A stretch of 64,000 bases of DNA from Mycobacteroides chelonae (GTDB lineage Bacteria; Actinomycetota; Actinomycetes; Mycobacteriales; Mycobacteriaceae). Made by a program: the position numbers and the translations under genes. Where the stretch lies: the NCBI RefSeq assembly GCF_016767715.1, contig NZ_CP050145.1, positions 2,356,001-2,420,000 on the forward strand, given 5' to 3'. How positions within the stretch are numbered: the stretch's first letter is position 1; the number at the start of each line of letters is the position of its first letter. The notes under the pieces are model-generated. The model was not told where the DNA came from, searched no databases, and saw only the letters and a list, made by a program, of their open reading frames with translations. Shown one piece after another: positions 55,569 through 64,000 of this stretch.

Positions 55569-56446
55569 CGGTTGAGGTACCGGAAGAGCTGGCTGTGTCT
55601 CATCCGGTCGAGACCTCTGCGGAGCCCGGTTCCGCGGCCCCGGAGGCGGCTGCGTCCGAAACGCACGGTTTCCGGATTCGCCTCACAAACTTTGAGGGTC
55701 CGTTTGACCTTCTGCTGCAACTGATTTCGCAGCATCGGCTCGATGTCACCGAGGTGTCGCTACATCAGGTGACCGACGAGTTCATCGCATACACCAAGTC
55801 GCTGGGCGATACCTACAGCCTGGACGAGGTCACCGCGTTCCTGGTGGTGGCGGCCACACTGCTGGACCTCAAGGCGGCGCGGTTACTGCCGTCGGGACAG
55901 GTGGACGACGCCGACGATCTGGCTCTCCTGGAGATCCGGGACCTGCTGTTCGCGCGGCTGCTGCAGTACCGGGCCTTCAAGCACGTGGCGGAGATGTTCG
56001 CCGAACTGGAGGCCGCCGCGCTGCGTTCATATCCGCGTGCGGTGGCGTTGGAGGAGCGGTTCAGCGAGTTGTTGCCGCCGGTGCACCTGGGACTCGATGG
56101 CGACCAATTCGCCCAGCTCGCGGCCGGTGCGTTTACGCCGCGGCCGGTGCCGACGGTGGGCCTCAGCCATCTGCATATTCCCCGCGTTTCGGTGCCTGAG
56201 CACGCCAAACGGATGGTTGAACTGCTGGCCGAACGCGGCGCGGGGCAGTGGATGACCTTTACCGAGTTGGTGGCCGAGTGCACGGTGCCCATTGAGATTG
56301 TGGCCCGTTTCCTGGGCGTCCTCGAGCTCTACCGCTCCAAGGCGGTACTATTCGAGCAATCCGAACCGCTTGGACCGCTCCAAGTTTCATGGACCGGTGA
56401 GCGCCCGGCGCAGGATGATCTAGAAAAGGCAGTGGACTACACATGA
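55565..56446 (+). CDS. scpA: segregation and condensation protein A
   Basis: A 293-residue kleisin that bridges the SMC heads in the condensin complex. The N-terminal domain starts after a disordered ~35-residue lead with FRIRLTNFEGPFDLLLQLI and HRLDVTEVSLHQVTDEFI. The C-terminal winged helix includes RMVELLAERGAGQWMTFTEL. The GTG at 55565 overlaps the parA stop; the frame extends upstream into parA but that part is shadow. scpB overlaps its end by four bases. Confidence 0.95.
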   Translation: MTVEVPEELAVSHPVETSAEPGSAAPEAAASETHGFRIRLTNFEGPFDLLLQLISQHRLDVTEVSLHQVTDEFIAYTKSLGDTYSLDEVTAFLVVAATLLDLKAARLLPSGQVDDADDLALLEIRDLLFARLLQYRAFKHVAEMFAELEAAALRSYPRAVALEERFSELLPPVHLGLDGDQFAQLAAGAFTPRPVPTVGLSHLHIPRVSVPEHAKRMVELLAERGAGQWMTFTELVAECTVPIEIVARFLGVLELYRSKAVLFEQSEPLGPLQVSWTGERPAQDDLEKAVDYT

Positions 56447-57183
56447 GTGAGCAGACGACCTCTGTCGAGGGGTCGGAGGAGTCCACCGAGCTCGACCCCT
56501 CAGCAGAACCCATCCTGGAGGAATCGGACGAGTTCGTCCCGATGACCGATGAGGAACTCAGCAGCACTCTCGAAGCGCTGTTGCTGGTGGTGGATACACC
56601 CATTAGTGCGGCCGCGGTGGCCACCGTCGTCGCGCAGCCGCTGGATCGTGTAGCCGAAGCGCTGCAACGGATTTCCGAGATCCTGACCGACCGCACGAGC
56701 GGTATCGACCTGCGTGAGACCGCAGATGGCTGGCGCATGTACACCCGCGCCCAGTACGCCCCCTACGTGGAGAAGCTGCTGCTGGACGGTGCACGTTCGA
56801 AGTTGACCCGAGCTGCGCTGGAGACCCTTGCCGTGGTGGCCTACCGGCAGCCGGTGACGCGATCGCGCGTCAGTGCCGTTCGCGGTGTGAACGTCGATGC
56901 CGTGATGCGGACGCTGCTGATGCGCGGGCTGATCGCTGAGGCCGGCACCGATGACGAGTCCGGTGCCGTGATGTTCCGCACCACCGAGCTGTTCCTGGAG
57001 CGGCTCGGGCTGACGTCACTGTCGGATCTTCCCGATATCGCGCCGCTTCTTCCCGATATCGACGTGATCGATGACCTATCCGAGAACCTTGGCGACGAGC
57101 CGAGGTTTGCACGGCTCGACCGGATGTCTGCCGACGGTGCCGGATCCGGTGCCGCGCCCGCCTTTACTGTTGATCAGGACTGA
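56443..57183 (+). CDS. scpB: segregation and condensation protein B
   Basis: A 246-residue winged-helix protein that dimerises on ScpA. After ~35 acidic residues, the conserved ELSSTLEALLLVVDTPISA, GWRMYTRAQYAPYVEKLL and TLAVVAYRQPVTRSRVSAVRGVN blocks follow in order. The C-terminus is acidic. It starts with ATG within the scpA stop and ends three bases before the pseudouridine synthase gene, the usual scpAB-rluB order in Actinobacteria. Confidence 0.96.
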   Translation: MSEQTTSVEGSEESTELDPSAEPILEESDEFVPMTDEELSSTLEALLLVVDTPISAAAVATVVAQPLDRVAEALQRISEILTDRTSGIDLRETADGWRMYTRAQYAPYVEKLLLDGARSKLTRAALETLAVVAYRQPVTRSRVSAVRGVNVDAVMRTLLMRGLIAEAGTDDESGAVMFRTTELFLERLGLTSLSDLPDIAPLLPDIDVIDDLSENLGDEPRFARLDRMSADGAGSGAAPAFTVDQD

Positions 57184-57186
57184 ACG

Positions 57187-57927
57187 ATGAGCGAAGAAGG
57201 AATTCGGCTACAGAAGGTGTTGTCGCAGGCGGGAATTGCGTCACGCCGGGTTGCCGAGCGGATGATTTTCGACGGCCGCGTGGAGGTGGACGGCGAGATC
57301 GTCACCGAGCAGGGCCGGCGAATCGATCCCGCCGTCAACGTGGTTCGCGTCGATGGTGCGCGGGTGATCATGAACTCCGAGCTGGTGTATCTGGCGCTCA
57401 ACAAGCCGTACGGGATGCTCTCGACCATGTCGGACGATCGTGGCCGCCCGTGCATCGGGAAGCTGATCGAAGAGCGGGTGCGCAGCAACCAGGGTGTCCG
57501 CAATGTCGGCCGACTGGATGCCGAAACCGTCGGACTGATCCTGCTGACCAATGACGGAGAGCTGACGCACCGCCTCATGCACCCGTCCTATGAGGTGCCC
57601 AAGACGTACATCGCCACGGTGGCCGGCAACATACCGCGCAGTCTTGGCAGACAGCTGCGCGATGGCGTAGAACTCGCCGACGGCCCCGCCAAGGTCGACG
57701 ATTTCAAATTCCTCGGCACCACCGACGGCCAGACCATGCTCCAGCTGACCCTGCACGAGGGGCGCAATCGCATTGTGCGCCGGATGCTGGATGCCGTGGG
57801 GCATCCGGTAGTGGAATTGGTGCGCACCAAGATTGGCGATGTGGCGCTGGGCAATCAGCGTCCGGGAAGCCTCCGCGCCCTGGGCCGTGATGAGATCGGC
57901 TCGCTGTACAAGGCGGTGGGTCTGTGA
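57187..57927 (+). CDS. pseudouridine synthase, RsuA/RluB type (Rv1711-like)
   Basis: A 246-residue RNA modification enzyme. An S4 domain ([20 protein letters not shown]) precedes the catalytic domain, where the aspartate lies in [33 protein letters not shown] and [18 protein letters not shown] complete the family pattern. It probably makes pseudouridine in 23S rRNA (RluB) or 16S rRNA (RsuA); neighbour order favours RluB. It overlaps cmk by four bases. Confidence 0.94.
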   Translation: MSEEGIRLQKVLSQAGIASRRVAERMIFDGRVEVDGEIVTEQGRRIDPAVNVVRVDGARVIMNSELVYLALNKPYGMLSTMSDDRGRPCIGKLIEERVRSNQGVRNVGRLDAETVGLILLTNDGELTHRLMHPSYEVPKTYIATVAGNIPRSLGRQLRDGVELADGPAKVDDFKFLGTTDGQTMLQLTLHEGRNRIVRRMLDAVGHPVVELVRTKIGDVALGNQRPGSLRALGRDEIGSLYKAVGL

Positions 57928-58610
57928 GTCGCGTCGTGGTGGCCATCGACGGTCCATCGGGCACCGGAAAGTCCTCGGTGGCCAAGGAATTGGCCCGGCA
58001 GCTCGGCGCCGCCTATCTGGATACCGGTGCGATGTACCGCATCGTGACGCTCTGGGTGCTGCGCGCCGGTGTCGATCTCACCGATCCGGCGGCCATCGCC
58101 GCGGCCACCGGCGAGGTGCCCATGTCGGTCGGGTCCGATCCGGATGCGCAGACTGCTCTGCTCGCCGGAGAGGACGTGTCGACTCCCATCCGGGGGACCG
58201 AGGTGACTGGCGCGGTTTCCGCGGTGTCGGCGGTTCCGGAGGTACGTGAACGGCTGGTGCGACGGCAGCGTGAGCTGGCCGAGGGCAGTGGTGGCGCCGT
58301 GGTGGTCGAGGGCCGCGATATCGGTACCGTCGTGCTGCCCGAGGCCGACGTGAAGATCTACCTGACGGCATCGGCACAGGCCAGGGCCCAGCGCCGTAAC
58401 GCACAGAATGTCTCGGGCGGCGGGGCCGACGAGTACGAGCGCGTGCTCGCCGACGTGCAGCGCCGCGATCATCTGGACTCGACCCGGGCGGTGTCACCGT
58501 TGCGTCCGGCGCAGGACGCGATAGAGGTCGACACCAGCGACATGACACAGGATGAGGTGGTGGCCCACCTGCTGGACCTCGTTCGTATAAAGGCAGGGGC
58601 ATCCCGATGA
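57924..58610 (+). CDS. cmk: cytidylate kinase
   Basis: A 228-residue kinase that phosphorylates CMP and dCMP. The P-loop [16 protein letters not shown], the substrate segment [11 protein letters not shown] and the late [20 protein letters not shown] are the family blocks. It starts with GTG inside the preceding stop and overlaps der by four bases. The length is typical. Together with pyrG it gives the window two pyrimidine-nucleotide genes. Confidence 0.96.
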   Translation: MSRVVVAIDGPSGTGKSSVAKELARQLGAAYLDTGAMYRIVTLWVLRAGVDLTDPAAIAAATGEVPMSVGSDPDAQTALLAGEDVSTPIRGTEVTGAVSAVSAVPEVRERLVRRQRELAEGSGGAVVVEGRDIGTVVLPEADVKIYLTASAQARAQRRNAQNVSGGGADEYERVLADVQRRDHLDSTRAVSPLRPAQDAIEVDTSDMTQDEVVAHLLDLVRIKAGASR

Positions 58611-60007
58611 CCGACGGCACATGGGTCGACGAAAGCGAGTGGGAACTCGACGAATTCGATGGAGTCGAGGAAACCGAGGAGCCGAGTGCCCCGCCCGCGG
58701 TGGTGGCGGTGGTCGGTCGCCCTAATGTCGGCAAGTCGACGTTGGTGAACCGCATCATCGGGCGGCGCGAAGCGGTCGTCCAGGACATCCCCGGGGTGAC
58801 CAGAGACCGCGTCTCGTACCCGGCCGAATGGCTGGATCGCCGATTCACCGTGCAGGACACGGGTGGCTGGGAGGCCGATGCGACCGGCCTGCAACAGCTC
58901 GTGGCCGAACAGGCGCGGCATGCGATGGCGACCGCGGATCTCATCATTCTGGTGGTCGATGCGACGGTGGGTCCCACCTCGACTGACGAAGACGCGGCGA
59001 AGCTGCTGCGCCGCTCGGGTAAGCCGGTTTTCCTGGCGGCCAACAAGGTTGATAGCGACCGTGCCGAGGCCGACGCCGCAACCCTGTGGTCGCTGGGGTT
59101 AGGTGAGCCCATCGCCATCAGCGCCATGCACGGGCGTGGGGTCGCGGATCTGCTTGACCGTGTGGTCGCCGATCTGCCCCAGGTGTCAGCGCGAGGGTCG
59201 GGGGAGGGCGGACCGCGGCGTGTGGCACTCGTCGGAAAACCCAACGTGGGCAAGAGCTCTCTTCTGAACAAGCTGTCCGGCGACGAGCGGTCGGTGGTGC
59301 ACGATACTGCCGGGACCACCGTGGACCCAGTGGATACCTTGATCGAACTCGGCGGTAAGACTTGGCGTTTCGTCGATACGGCAGGTCTGCGCCGTAAGGT
59401 TGGCCAGGCCTCGGGGCATGAGTACTACGCCTCGCTGCGCACCCATGGAGCCATCGAGGCCGCCGAGGTGGCGATCGTGCTCCTGGACGCATCCCAGCCC
59501 ATCACCGAACAGGACCAGCGGGTGCTGTCGATGGTCGTCGAATCCGGGCGCGCATTGGTACTGGCGTTCAATAAGTGGGACCTGGTGGACGAGGATCGCC
59601 GCGATCTCCTTGAACGTGAAGTAGACCTTCAGCTTGCGCAGCTCAATTGGGCACAGCGCGTGAATATCTCGGCCAAGAGTGGGCGGGCCATCCAGAAGCT
59701 GGTGCCCGCGCTGGAGTCTGCACTGCAGTCCTGGGACTCGCGTATCTCTACCGGTCAGCTCAATACCTGGGTCAAGGAAGTGGTTGCCGCGACGCCGCCG
59801 CCGGTGCGCGGCGGGAAGCAGCCACGTGTGTTGTTCGCCACTCAGGCCACCTCACGGCCGCCCACCTTCGTGCTATTTACCACCGGTTTCCTCGAGGCGG
59901 GGTATCGCCGATTCCTCGAACGTCGATTGCGCGAAAGTTTCGGCTTCGAAGGCACTCCCATCAGGGTGAATGTGCGGGTACGCGAGAAGCGCGGGCCCAA
60001 GCGCTAA
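58607..60007 (+). CDS. der: ribosome-assembly GTPase Der (EngA)
   Basis: A 466-residue GTPase with two G domains. The first has [14 protein letters not shown] and DTGGWE; the second has [25 protein letters not shown] and [10 protein letters not shown]-terminal KH-like domain ([26 protein letters not shown], seen in part as [12 protein letters not shown]) ends the protein. It acts in maturation of the 50S subunit. The ~30-residue acidic N-terminal lead is usual in Actinobacteria. It is the last gene of the coupled parA-to-der run. Confidence 0.97.
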   Translation: MTDGTWVDESEWELDEFDGVEETEEPSAPPAVVAVVGRPNVGKSTLVNRIIGRREAVVQDIPGVTRDRVSYPAEWLDRRFTVQDTGGWEADATGLQQLVAEQARHAMATADLIILVVDATVGPTSTDEDAAKLLRRSGKPVFLAANKVDSDRAEADAATLWSLGLGEPIAISAMHGRGVADLLDRVVADLPQVSARGSGEGGPRRVALVGKPNVGKSSLLNKLSGDERSVVHDTAGTTVDPVDTLIELGGKTWRFVDTAGLRRKVGQASGHEYYASLRTHGAIEAAEVAIVLLDASQPITEQDQRVLSMVVESGRALVLAFNKWDLVDEDRRDLLEREVDLQLAQLNWAQRVNISAKSGRAIQKLVPALESALQSWDSRISTGQLNTWVKEVVAATPPPVRGGKQPRVLFATQATSRPPTFVLFTTGFLEAGYRRFLERRLRESFGFEGTPIRVNVRVREKRGPKR

Positions 60008-60207
60008 CTGGCGGCGAGATAGCAACGGGCACAAGCTAAAGGACCCTGTGCACATTGCGCTCTCAGGCTCCGTTCACCCAATATTCGCGCCCATGTTGAG
60101 ATCTACCCGATCCGAATCGCCCACTTTTTCGGTTTGCCGACCTAGGCTGGTTTGACCGTCTACCATCCTGCGGCGGTAGCAAAACCACCTACGAAAGGCG
60201 CAACACA

Positions 60208-60771
60208 GTGGCGGACACACTCACCCAGGGTCAGAAGCTGGATTCGGGACAGAGCCTCACCTCGAACAACGGCGCGTACACCCTGACTCTGCAGGATGAC
60301 GGCAACCTGGTTCTGACCGATGGCGGCAGCCCCGTGTGGGCCTCCGACACCAGCGGACACAGCGCTGGCCGCGCAGAGGTGCAGAGCGACGGAAACTTCG
60401 TGGTCTACGACAACGGTGGCGGCGCGCTGTGGAGCAGCAACACCGAGGGCCGTTCCGATGTGAAGCTGGTTCTGCAGGACGACCGCAACCTGGTGCTCTA
60501 CGCAGGCGCCGACTCCGTGTGGTCCTCGGGCACCCAGACCGACACCCCGGTCGCCCCGGCCGAGTCCGTCGAGGTTGCTCCGGCCGCCGTGGAGGAGCCT
60601 GCTCCTGCCCCGGAGCCCCGCACCTACACGGTCGTGTCGGGTGACACTCTGTGGGCCATCGCCGAGCGCTTCTACGGCGACGGCAACCAGTACCAGAAGA
60701 TCGCCGACGCGAGCGGCGTTGCCAACCCCGATCTGATTCAGCCGGGTCAGGTTCTGACCATCCCGGAGTAA
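60208..60771 (+). CDS. B-type mannose-binding lectin with C-terminal LysM domain
   Basis: A 187-residue protein. Residues ~1-112 are a bulb-type (monocot mannose-binding) lectin fold with three repeats. Two keep the QxDxNxVxY mannose site (QSDGNFVVY and QDDRNLVLY); one is imperfect (QDDGNLVLT). A Pro/Ala/Val/Glu linker (~113-138) leads to a LysM peptidoglycan-binding domain (TYTVVSGDTLWAIAERFYGDG). No signal peptide is present, so export by the Sec route is doubtful. A similar M. smegmatis protein is known to me as a lectin (MSMEG_3662, from memory). It starts with GTG and is flanked by a 200-base upstream gap. Confidence 0.85.
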   Translation: MADTLTQGQKLDSGQSLTSNNGAYTLTLQDDGNLVLTDGGSPVWASDTSGHSAGRAEVQSDGNFVVYDNGGGALWSSNTEGRSDVKLVLQDDRNLVLYAGADSVWSSGTQTDTPVAPAESVEVAPAAVEEPAPAPEPRTYTVVSGDTLWAIAERFYGDGNQYQKIADASGVANPDLIQPGQVLTIPE

Positions 60772-60815
60772 TCGCACCGGATCACGCAAGCGGCTCGAAC
60801 TAAGCCTCTTGGCCC

Positions 60816-60853
60816 CATCGGCCCCGTCGGGTTAACCCCCGGCGGGGCCGATG
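60816..60853. terminator. bidirectional terminator
   Basis: A 16-bp GC-rich stem (60816-60831 with 60838-60853, one G-T pair) around a TTAACC loop, between the ends of the convergent lectin and HNH genes. Confidence 0.75.
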
Positions 60854-60858
60854 TCGTG

Positions 60859-62223
60859 TTACTCCCGTAGGTAGCCGTCCGGATGGTGGAACCAATTGAT
60901 ACGCGGCGAACGCGCCGGATCGACATGCGCGGGTGGGATCCACCAGGTTCGGCCGTCCGGACCGCGTGCTGCTCTCCAGTGCTGGTCCTCGGCTCCCAGT
61001 AGCTTGTGATGCCCTTCGCAGCCGAGCGTGAGGGAGTCGATATCGGTGCTGCCGCCGTGAGCCCACTCGTCCATGTGGTGCACCTGGCAGTGATACGCGG
61101 GTTGATCGCAGCCTGGGTAGGTACAGCCACGATCCTTGGCGGTCAACATGATTCGCTGGTCCTCGGTGGCGATCCGTCTCGCCCGCCCCAGATGCAACGC
61201 GCGACCGTCGTCATCGAAGATGGCCAGATAATGATGGGCGTGACTGGCCATCCGGATCAGATCGGTGATCGGCAGGAGTGAGCCCCCGCCGGTCACCGCG
61301 TTACCCGAGCCAGCTTCGAGCTCACGCAGCGTTGCGGTGACCACCGCGGTCACGGGCAATCCGCGATGACGACCCAGCTCACCCGATGACAACACGGACC
61401 GGCAGACCGCCTTCAGCGCATCGTGCTGCCGCTGTGCGACGGTTCGACCATCCCGCCGCGCCGCATCTACGTCCGAATCATCACCTACGCAAGGTGTTTC
61501 GTCATCGGGGTTGCACATGCCCGGTGCTGCGTACTTGGCGAAGATCGCGTCGAGATAGGAACGTAGCTCGGGGTCGAGGTCGAATTCCCCGGGCGTCATG
61601 AGGTCGACACCCTGACGCCCCATTCTGAACCCTCGCCGTCGAGCACGGTCGGAGTCGCCGGTGAAGCTCCCGTCGGGATCGAGATAGGCCAGGAGTCTGT
61701 CCGCGGCCTTGCGGAGCTCGTCGGGCCGCAGCGTTCCCGCGAGCTCCGCCAGCTGCCTCTCGGCGGCCGCCCGGGTTACCGCATCGACGGCGTGGGGGAG
61801 CCGGTCCCAGAACTGGCGGATGACCGCGATGTGATCACACCCGGCGGTGCCCGCCTGTTGCGCCATGGCGGTGGCCGCGAGCACCGGCTCGATCCGGTCA
61901 CCGCTGAGCGTGACCCGCGGACCGAGTTCCGCGGCGTCCCGGATGCGCCGTCGGGCGTCGGAGCGGGTGATCCGGAGTGCATCGGCGAGGACGTCGGGCG
62001 GGTTGATGCCACCGAACGCGCCCGGAACATGATCGGCCACAAGTTCATTGACAAGCCCGTGGGTGGCGGCGGGAATCCGGCGCACGAATGCCTCGACCTC
62101 GCGTAGGACGGCGAGACGGTCACCCTGCGTAAGGGTCTGCGGATCCAGTTCCGACAATGCGCCGAGGGCGCCGGCCAGCTCCGCAAGGACCTGGCTTGCC
62201 TCCGCATCCACTATCGAACGCAT
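60859..62223 (-). CDS. DUF222 / HNH endonuclease protein (13E12 repeat family)
   Basis: About 454 residues from the ATG at 62223. The DUF222 domain spans ~20-270 and a C-terminal HNH nuclease follows: CTYPGCDQPAYHCQVHH, then DSLTLGCEGHHKLL. The zinc-like cysteines and the histidine pairs needed for catalysis are in place. The family equals the REP13E12 proteins of M. tuberculosis, several of which are induced by DNA damage. Here a perfect LexA box covers the start codon, so SOS control is expected. A GTG at 62289 would add 22 residues and is less likely. The target is unknown; the genes are often seen at mobile-element boundaries. Confidence 0.88.
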   Translation of the reverse strand: MRSIVDAEASQVLAELAGALGALSELDPQTLTQGDRLAVLREVEAFVRRIPAATHGLVNELVADHVPGAFGGINPPDVLADALRITRSDARRRIRDAAELGPRVTLSGDRIEPVLAATAMAQQAGTAGCDHIAVIRQFWDRLPHAVDAVTRAAAERQLAELAGTLRPDELRKAADRLLAYLDPDGSFTGDSDRARRRGFRMGRQGVDLMTPGEFDLDPELRSYLDAIFAKYAAPGMCNPDDETPCVGDDSDVDAARRDGRTVAQRQHDALKAVCRSVLSSGELGRHRGLPVTAVVTATLRELEAGSGNAVTGGGSLLPITDLIRMASHAHHYLAIFDDDGRALHLGRARRIATEDQRIMLTAKDRGCTYPGCDQPAYHCQVHHMDEWAHGGSTDIDSLTLGCEGHHKLLGAEDQHWRAARGPDGRTWWIPPAHVDPARSPRINWFHHPDGYLRE

Positions 62224-62229
62224 GTTCGA
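62214..62229 (-). promoter_or_regulatory. LexA (SOS) box
   Basis: TCGAAC and GTTCGA separated by four bases, exactly the mycobacterial LexA consensus and perfectly palindromic in its half-sites. It covers the ATG at 62221-62223 of the HNH gene, so LexA binding would block initiation of transcription close to the start codon. Confidence 0.85.
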
Positions 62230-62384
62230 ATTATAGGACGCCACTCCGACAACTACCGACAAATGTTGCGAATGATTTTGTTGTGACACAAGTGATTTCA
62301 GGAATCCGGGTTCGTTGACCGGAATCCGAGTTCAGGATCTCGCCACACCTACGGTAGGCTTCCGTCTGCTGCTCATCGCGGCGG

Positions 62385-62458
<74 letters not shown>

Positions 62459-62462
62459 CAAC

Positions 62463-62494
62463 ACAAAAACCACCTGTTTACAGGTGGTTTTTGT
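62463..62494. terminator. bidirectional terminator after tRNA-Pro
   Basis: A perfect 15-bp inverted repeat (62463-62477 with 62480-62494) separated by TT, with A-rich and T-rich outer ends on the two strands. It ends tRNA-Pro on the plus strand and touches the stop of the epimerase gene on the minus strand. Confidence 0.88.
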
Positions 62495-63462
62495 CATCCC
62501 AGGAGCCCTTGGCTCTGTAACCAGGTTTGGGTCGCTTGCATGCCGGATTCGAGAGTGAACTGGGGCCTGAACCCCAGAACGCTCTGTGCTTTGGCAATCG
62601 AGTAGGTTCCGGTCCTGGTGAGGTATCGCACGGAGGCGGCATTGGCTTCAGTTGTTCTGCCCGACAGCGCGAGGATGGACGTCTTCGCTCTGGCCAAGCC
62701 AATCGCGGCGGTGGTGGGTAGCACCAAGGGGCCGCGCTTACCGAGCATGCGGTAGTAGTGGCCGAAGAACTGTGCGCAGGAGACCCCAACCCCTCCGGAG
62801 ATGGTGAAGATCTGGCCGCGTGCCGCGTCGCAGGTAGCCACGCTCGTGATGCCGTCAATGACGTCATCGATGTAGATCGGCGAAAAGATCCCCTTGCCCA
62901 TCGCCGGCAACACGAATTGGTTACCGCGGATCATCTCGAGGGGCAGCAGTGTCCACGGCCGGGATCCGGGCCCGTAGATATCACCTGGGCGTACGATCCG
63001 CGCATCGATCCGGTGGGCCGCGTGAGCCTGCAGTACCACTTGTTCGCTTGCGATCTTGGTGTCAACGTAGGTGTTCCCGTCGGTTCGGACAGGATGATCT
63101 TCGGTGACCATATCGGGGAAGTCGATATCCGAGAACGCGCGAACCGACGATAGGTGTACGAACACCGCCGCTGGTGACGTGGCGTCGATAACCTTTTTCG
63201 TGCCAAGCACATTGATGCGCCAGGCCGCGTCGGCTGCCGCGGTGTTCGACACTATTGCTGCGGTGTGGAAGATCGCATCCGCGGCCGCAGCGTCTGCCAG
63301 CCACGGACCCTCAACGTTGATATCTCCGGCGCGGACGTCGTGTGTGGAGTCCGCCGCCAGATCGACGCCGCGGGTCTCCCAGCCCGAGGCGCGAAGCTGC
63401 CGCGAGAGTGCGCGGCCCACGAATCCGTTTGCGCCGGTGATGAACGCGCGTCGAATCGTCAC
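62494..63462 (-). CDS. NAD-dependent epimerase/dehydratase (extended SDR)
   Basis: A 322-residue extended short-chain dehydrogenase. TGANGFVGRAL is the NAD-binding glycine motif, HLSSVRAFSD carries the catalytic serine and TYVDTKIASE carries YxxxK. RIVRPGDIYGPGSRPW is the usual substrate-domain start. The closest pattern is that of 3-beta-hydroxysteroid dehydrogenase/isomerase or sugar-nucleotide epimerase proteins; the substrate is not decided. The gene stands alone between tRNA-Pro and glnB. Confidence 0.85.
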   Translation of the reverse strand: MTIRRAFITGANGFVGRALSRQLRASGWETRGVDLAADSTHDVRAGDINVEGPWLADAAAADAIFHTAAIVSNTAAADAAWRINVLGTKKVIDATSPAAVFVHLSSVRAFSDIDFPDMVTEDHPVRTDGNTYVDTKIASEQVVLQAHAAHRIDARIVRPGDIYGPGSRPWTLLPLEMIRGNQFVLPAMGKGIFSPIYIDDVIDGITSVATCDAARGQIFTISGGVGVSCAQFFGHYYRMLGKRGPLVLPTTAAIGLARAKTSILALSGRTTEANAASVRYLTRTGTYSIAKAQSVLGFRPQFTLESGMQATQTWLQSQGLLG

Positions 63463-63519
63463 CTTCCATCAGTATCAAACAGCGGTACTGGGGGCAAATA
63501 GGTTGCGCAACTTGCCCGG

Positions 63520-64000
<481 letters not shown>

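Noticed and set aside
60152..60182. TTGACC with TAGCAA as a promoter for the lectin gene
   Set aside because: Spacing of 19 bases and a weak -10 make it unconvincing; kept out of the feature list.

Overview
The window is high-GC, densely coded DNA from a mycobacterium. Gene content and order follow the Mycobacterium tuberculosis stretch Rv1638 (uvrA) to Rv1713 (der). Orthologues of the intervening M. tuberculosis pks, PE/PPE and insertion blocks are absent and other genes sit in their place. The replacement genes, including an ABC-F protein beside tyrS, an MspA-like porin, a membrane-protein cluster after argH and a LysM lectin after der, suggest the Mycobacteroides abscessus/chelonae group. 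Species assignment is an inference from memory of gene order, not from a search.

Layout. 1-4.2 kb: 3' end of uvrA, an acyl-CoA synthetase, and on the minus strand a small conserved protein and a membrane-anchored esterase. 4.3-7.7 kb: lysX. 7.7-10.5 kb: a DUF1844 gene facing away from the infC-rpmI-rplT translation operon, then an rRNA methyltransferase. infC has no ATG/GTG/TTG available at its conserved N-terminus and appears to start at AUC. 10.5-16.5 kb: an SDR, tRNA-Cys with a 19-bp terminator hairpin, two secreted envelope proteins (one MspA-like), a DUF2236 oxygenase-like protein, a class III adenylate cyclase and a rhomboid-like membrane protein. 16.4-18.9 kb: an ogt/ada-alkA alkylation repair pair and a small membrane protein. 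19-22.5 kb: pheST. 22.8-31.1 kb: the complete argCJBDFRGH operon, mostly with 4-bp start/stop overlaps.

31.1-34.6 kb is the least explained region: three adjacent single-pass membrane proteins with similar extracytoplasmic domains, converging on a polytopic membrane protein. 34.6-39.0 kb: a hydrolase/acyl-CoA synthetase fusion with degenerate ligase motifs, a secreted protein, a Trm112-like protein and a TetR regulator. 39.0-43.2 kb: mpg, a C-terminal ADP-ribosylglycohydrolase fragment, tyrS and an ABC-F ATPase. 43.3-51.2 kb: a cluster from an Rv1691-like protein through a HAD phosphatase, tlyA, nadK and recN to steA-mctB. 51.3-54.6 kb: pyrG-nudix-xerD. 54.7-60.0 kb: parA-scpA-scpB-rluB-cmk-der, a tightly coupled chromosome-segregation and translation set.

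60.2-64 kb: a B-lectin/LysM protein, a DUF222/HNH (13E12-type) gene whose start codon lies in a perfect mycobacterial LexA box, tRNA-Pro, an NAD-dependent epimerase, and the glnB/amt nitrogen pair cut by the window end. No rRNA, CRISPR array, insertion sequence or prophage was seen.
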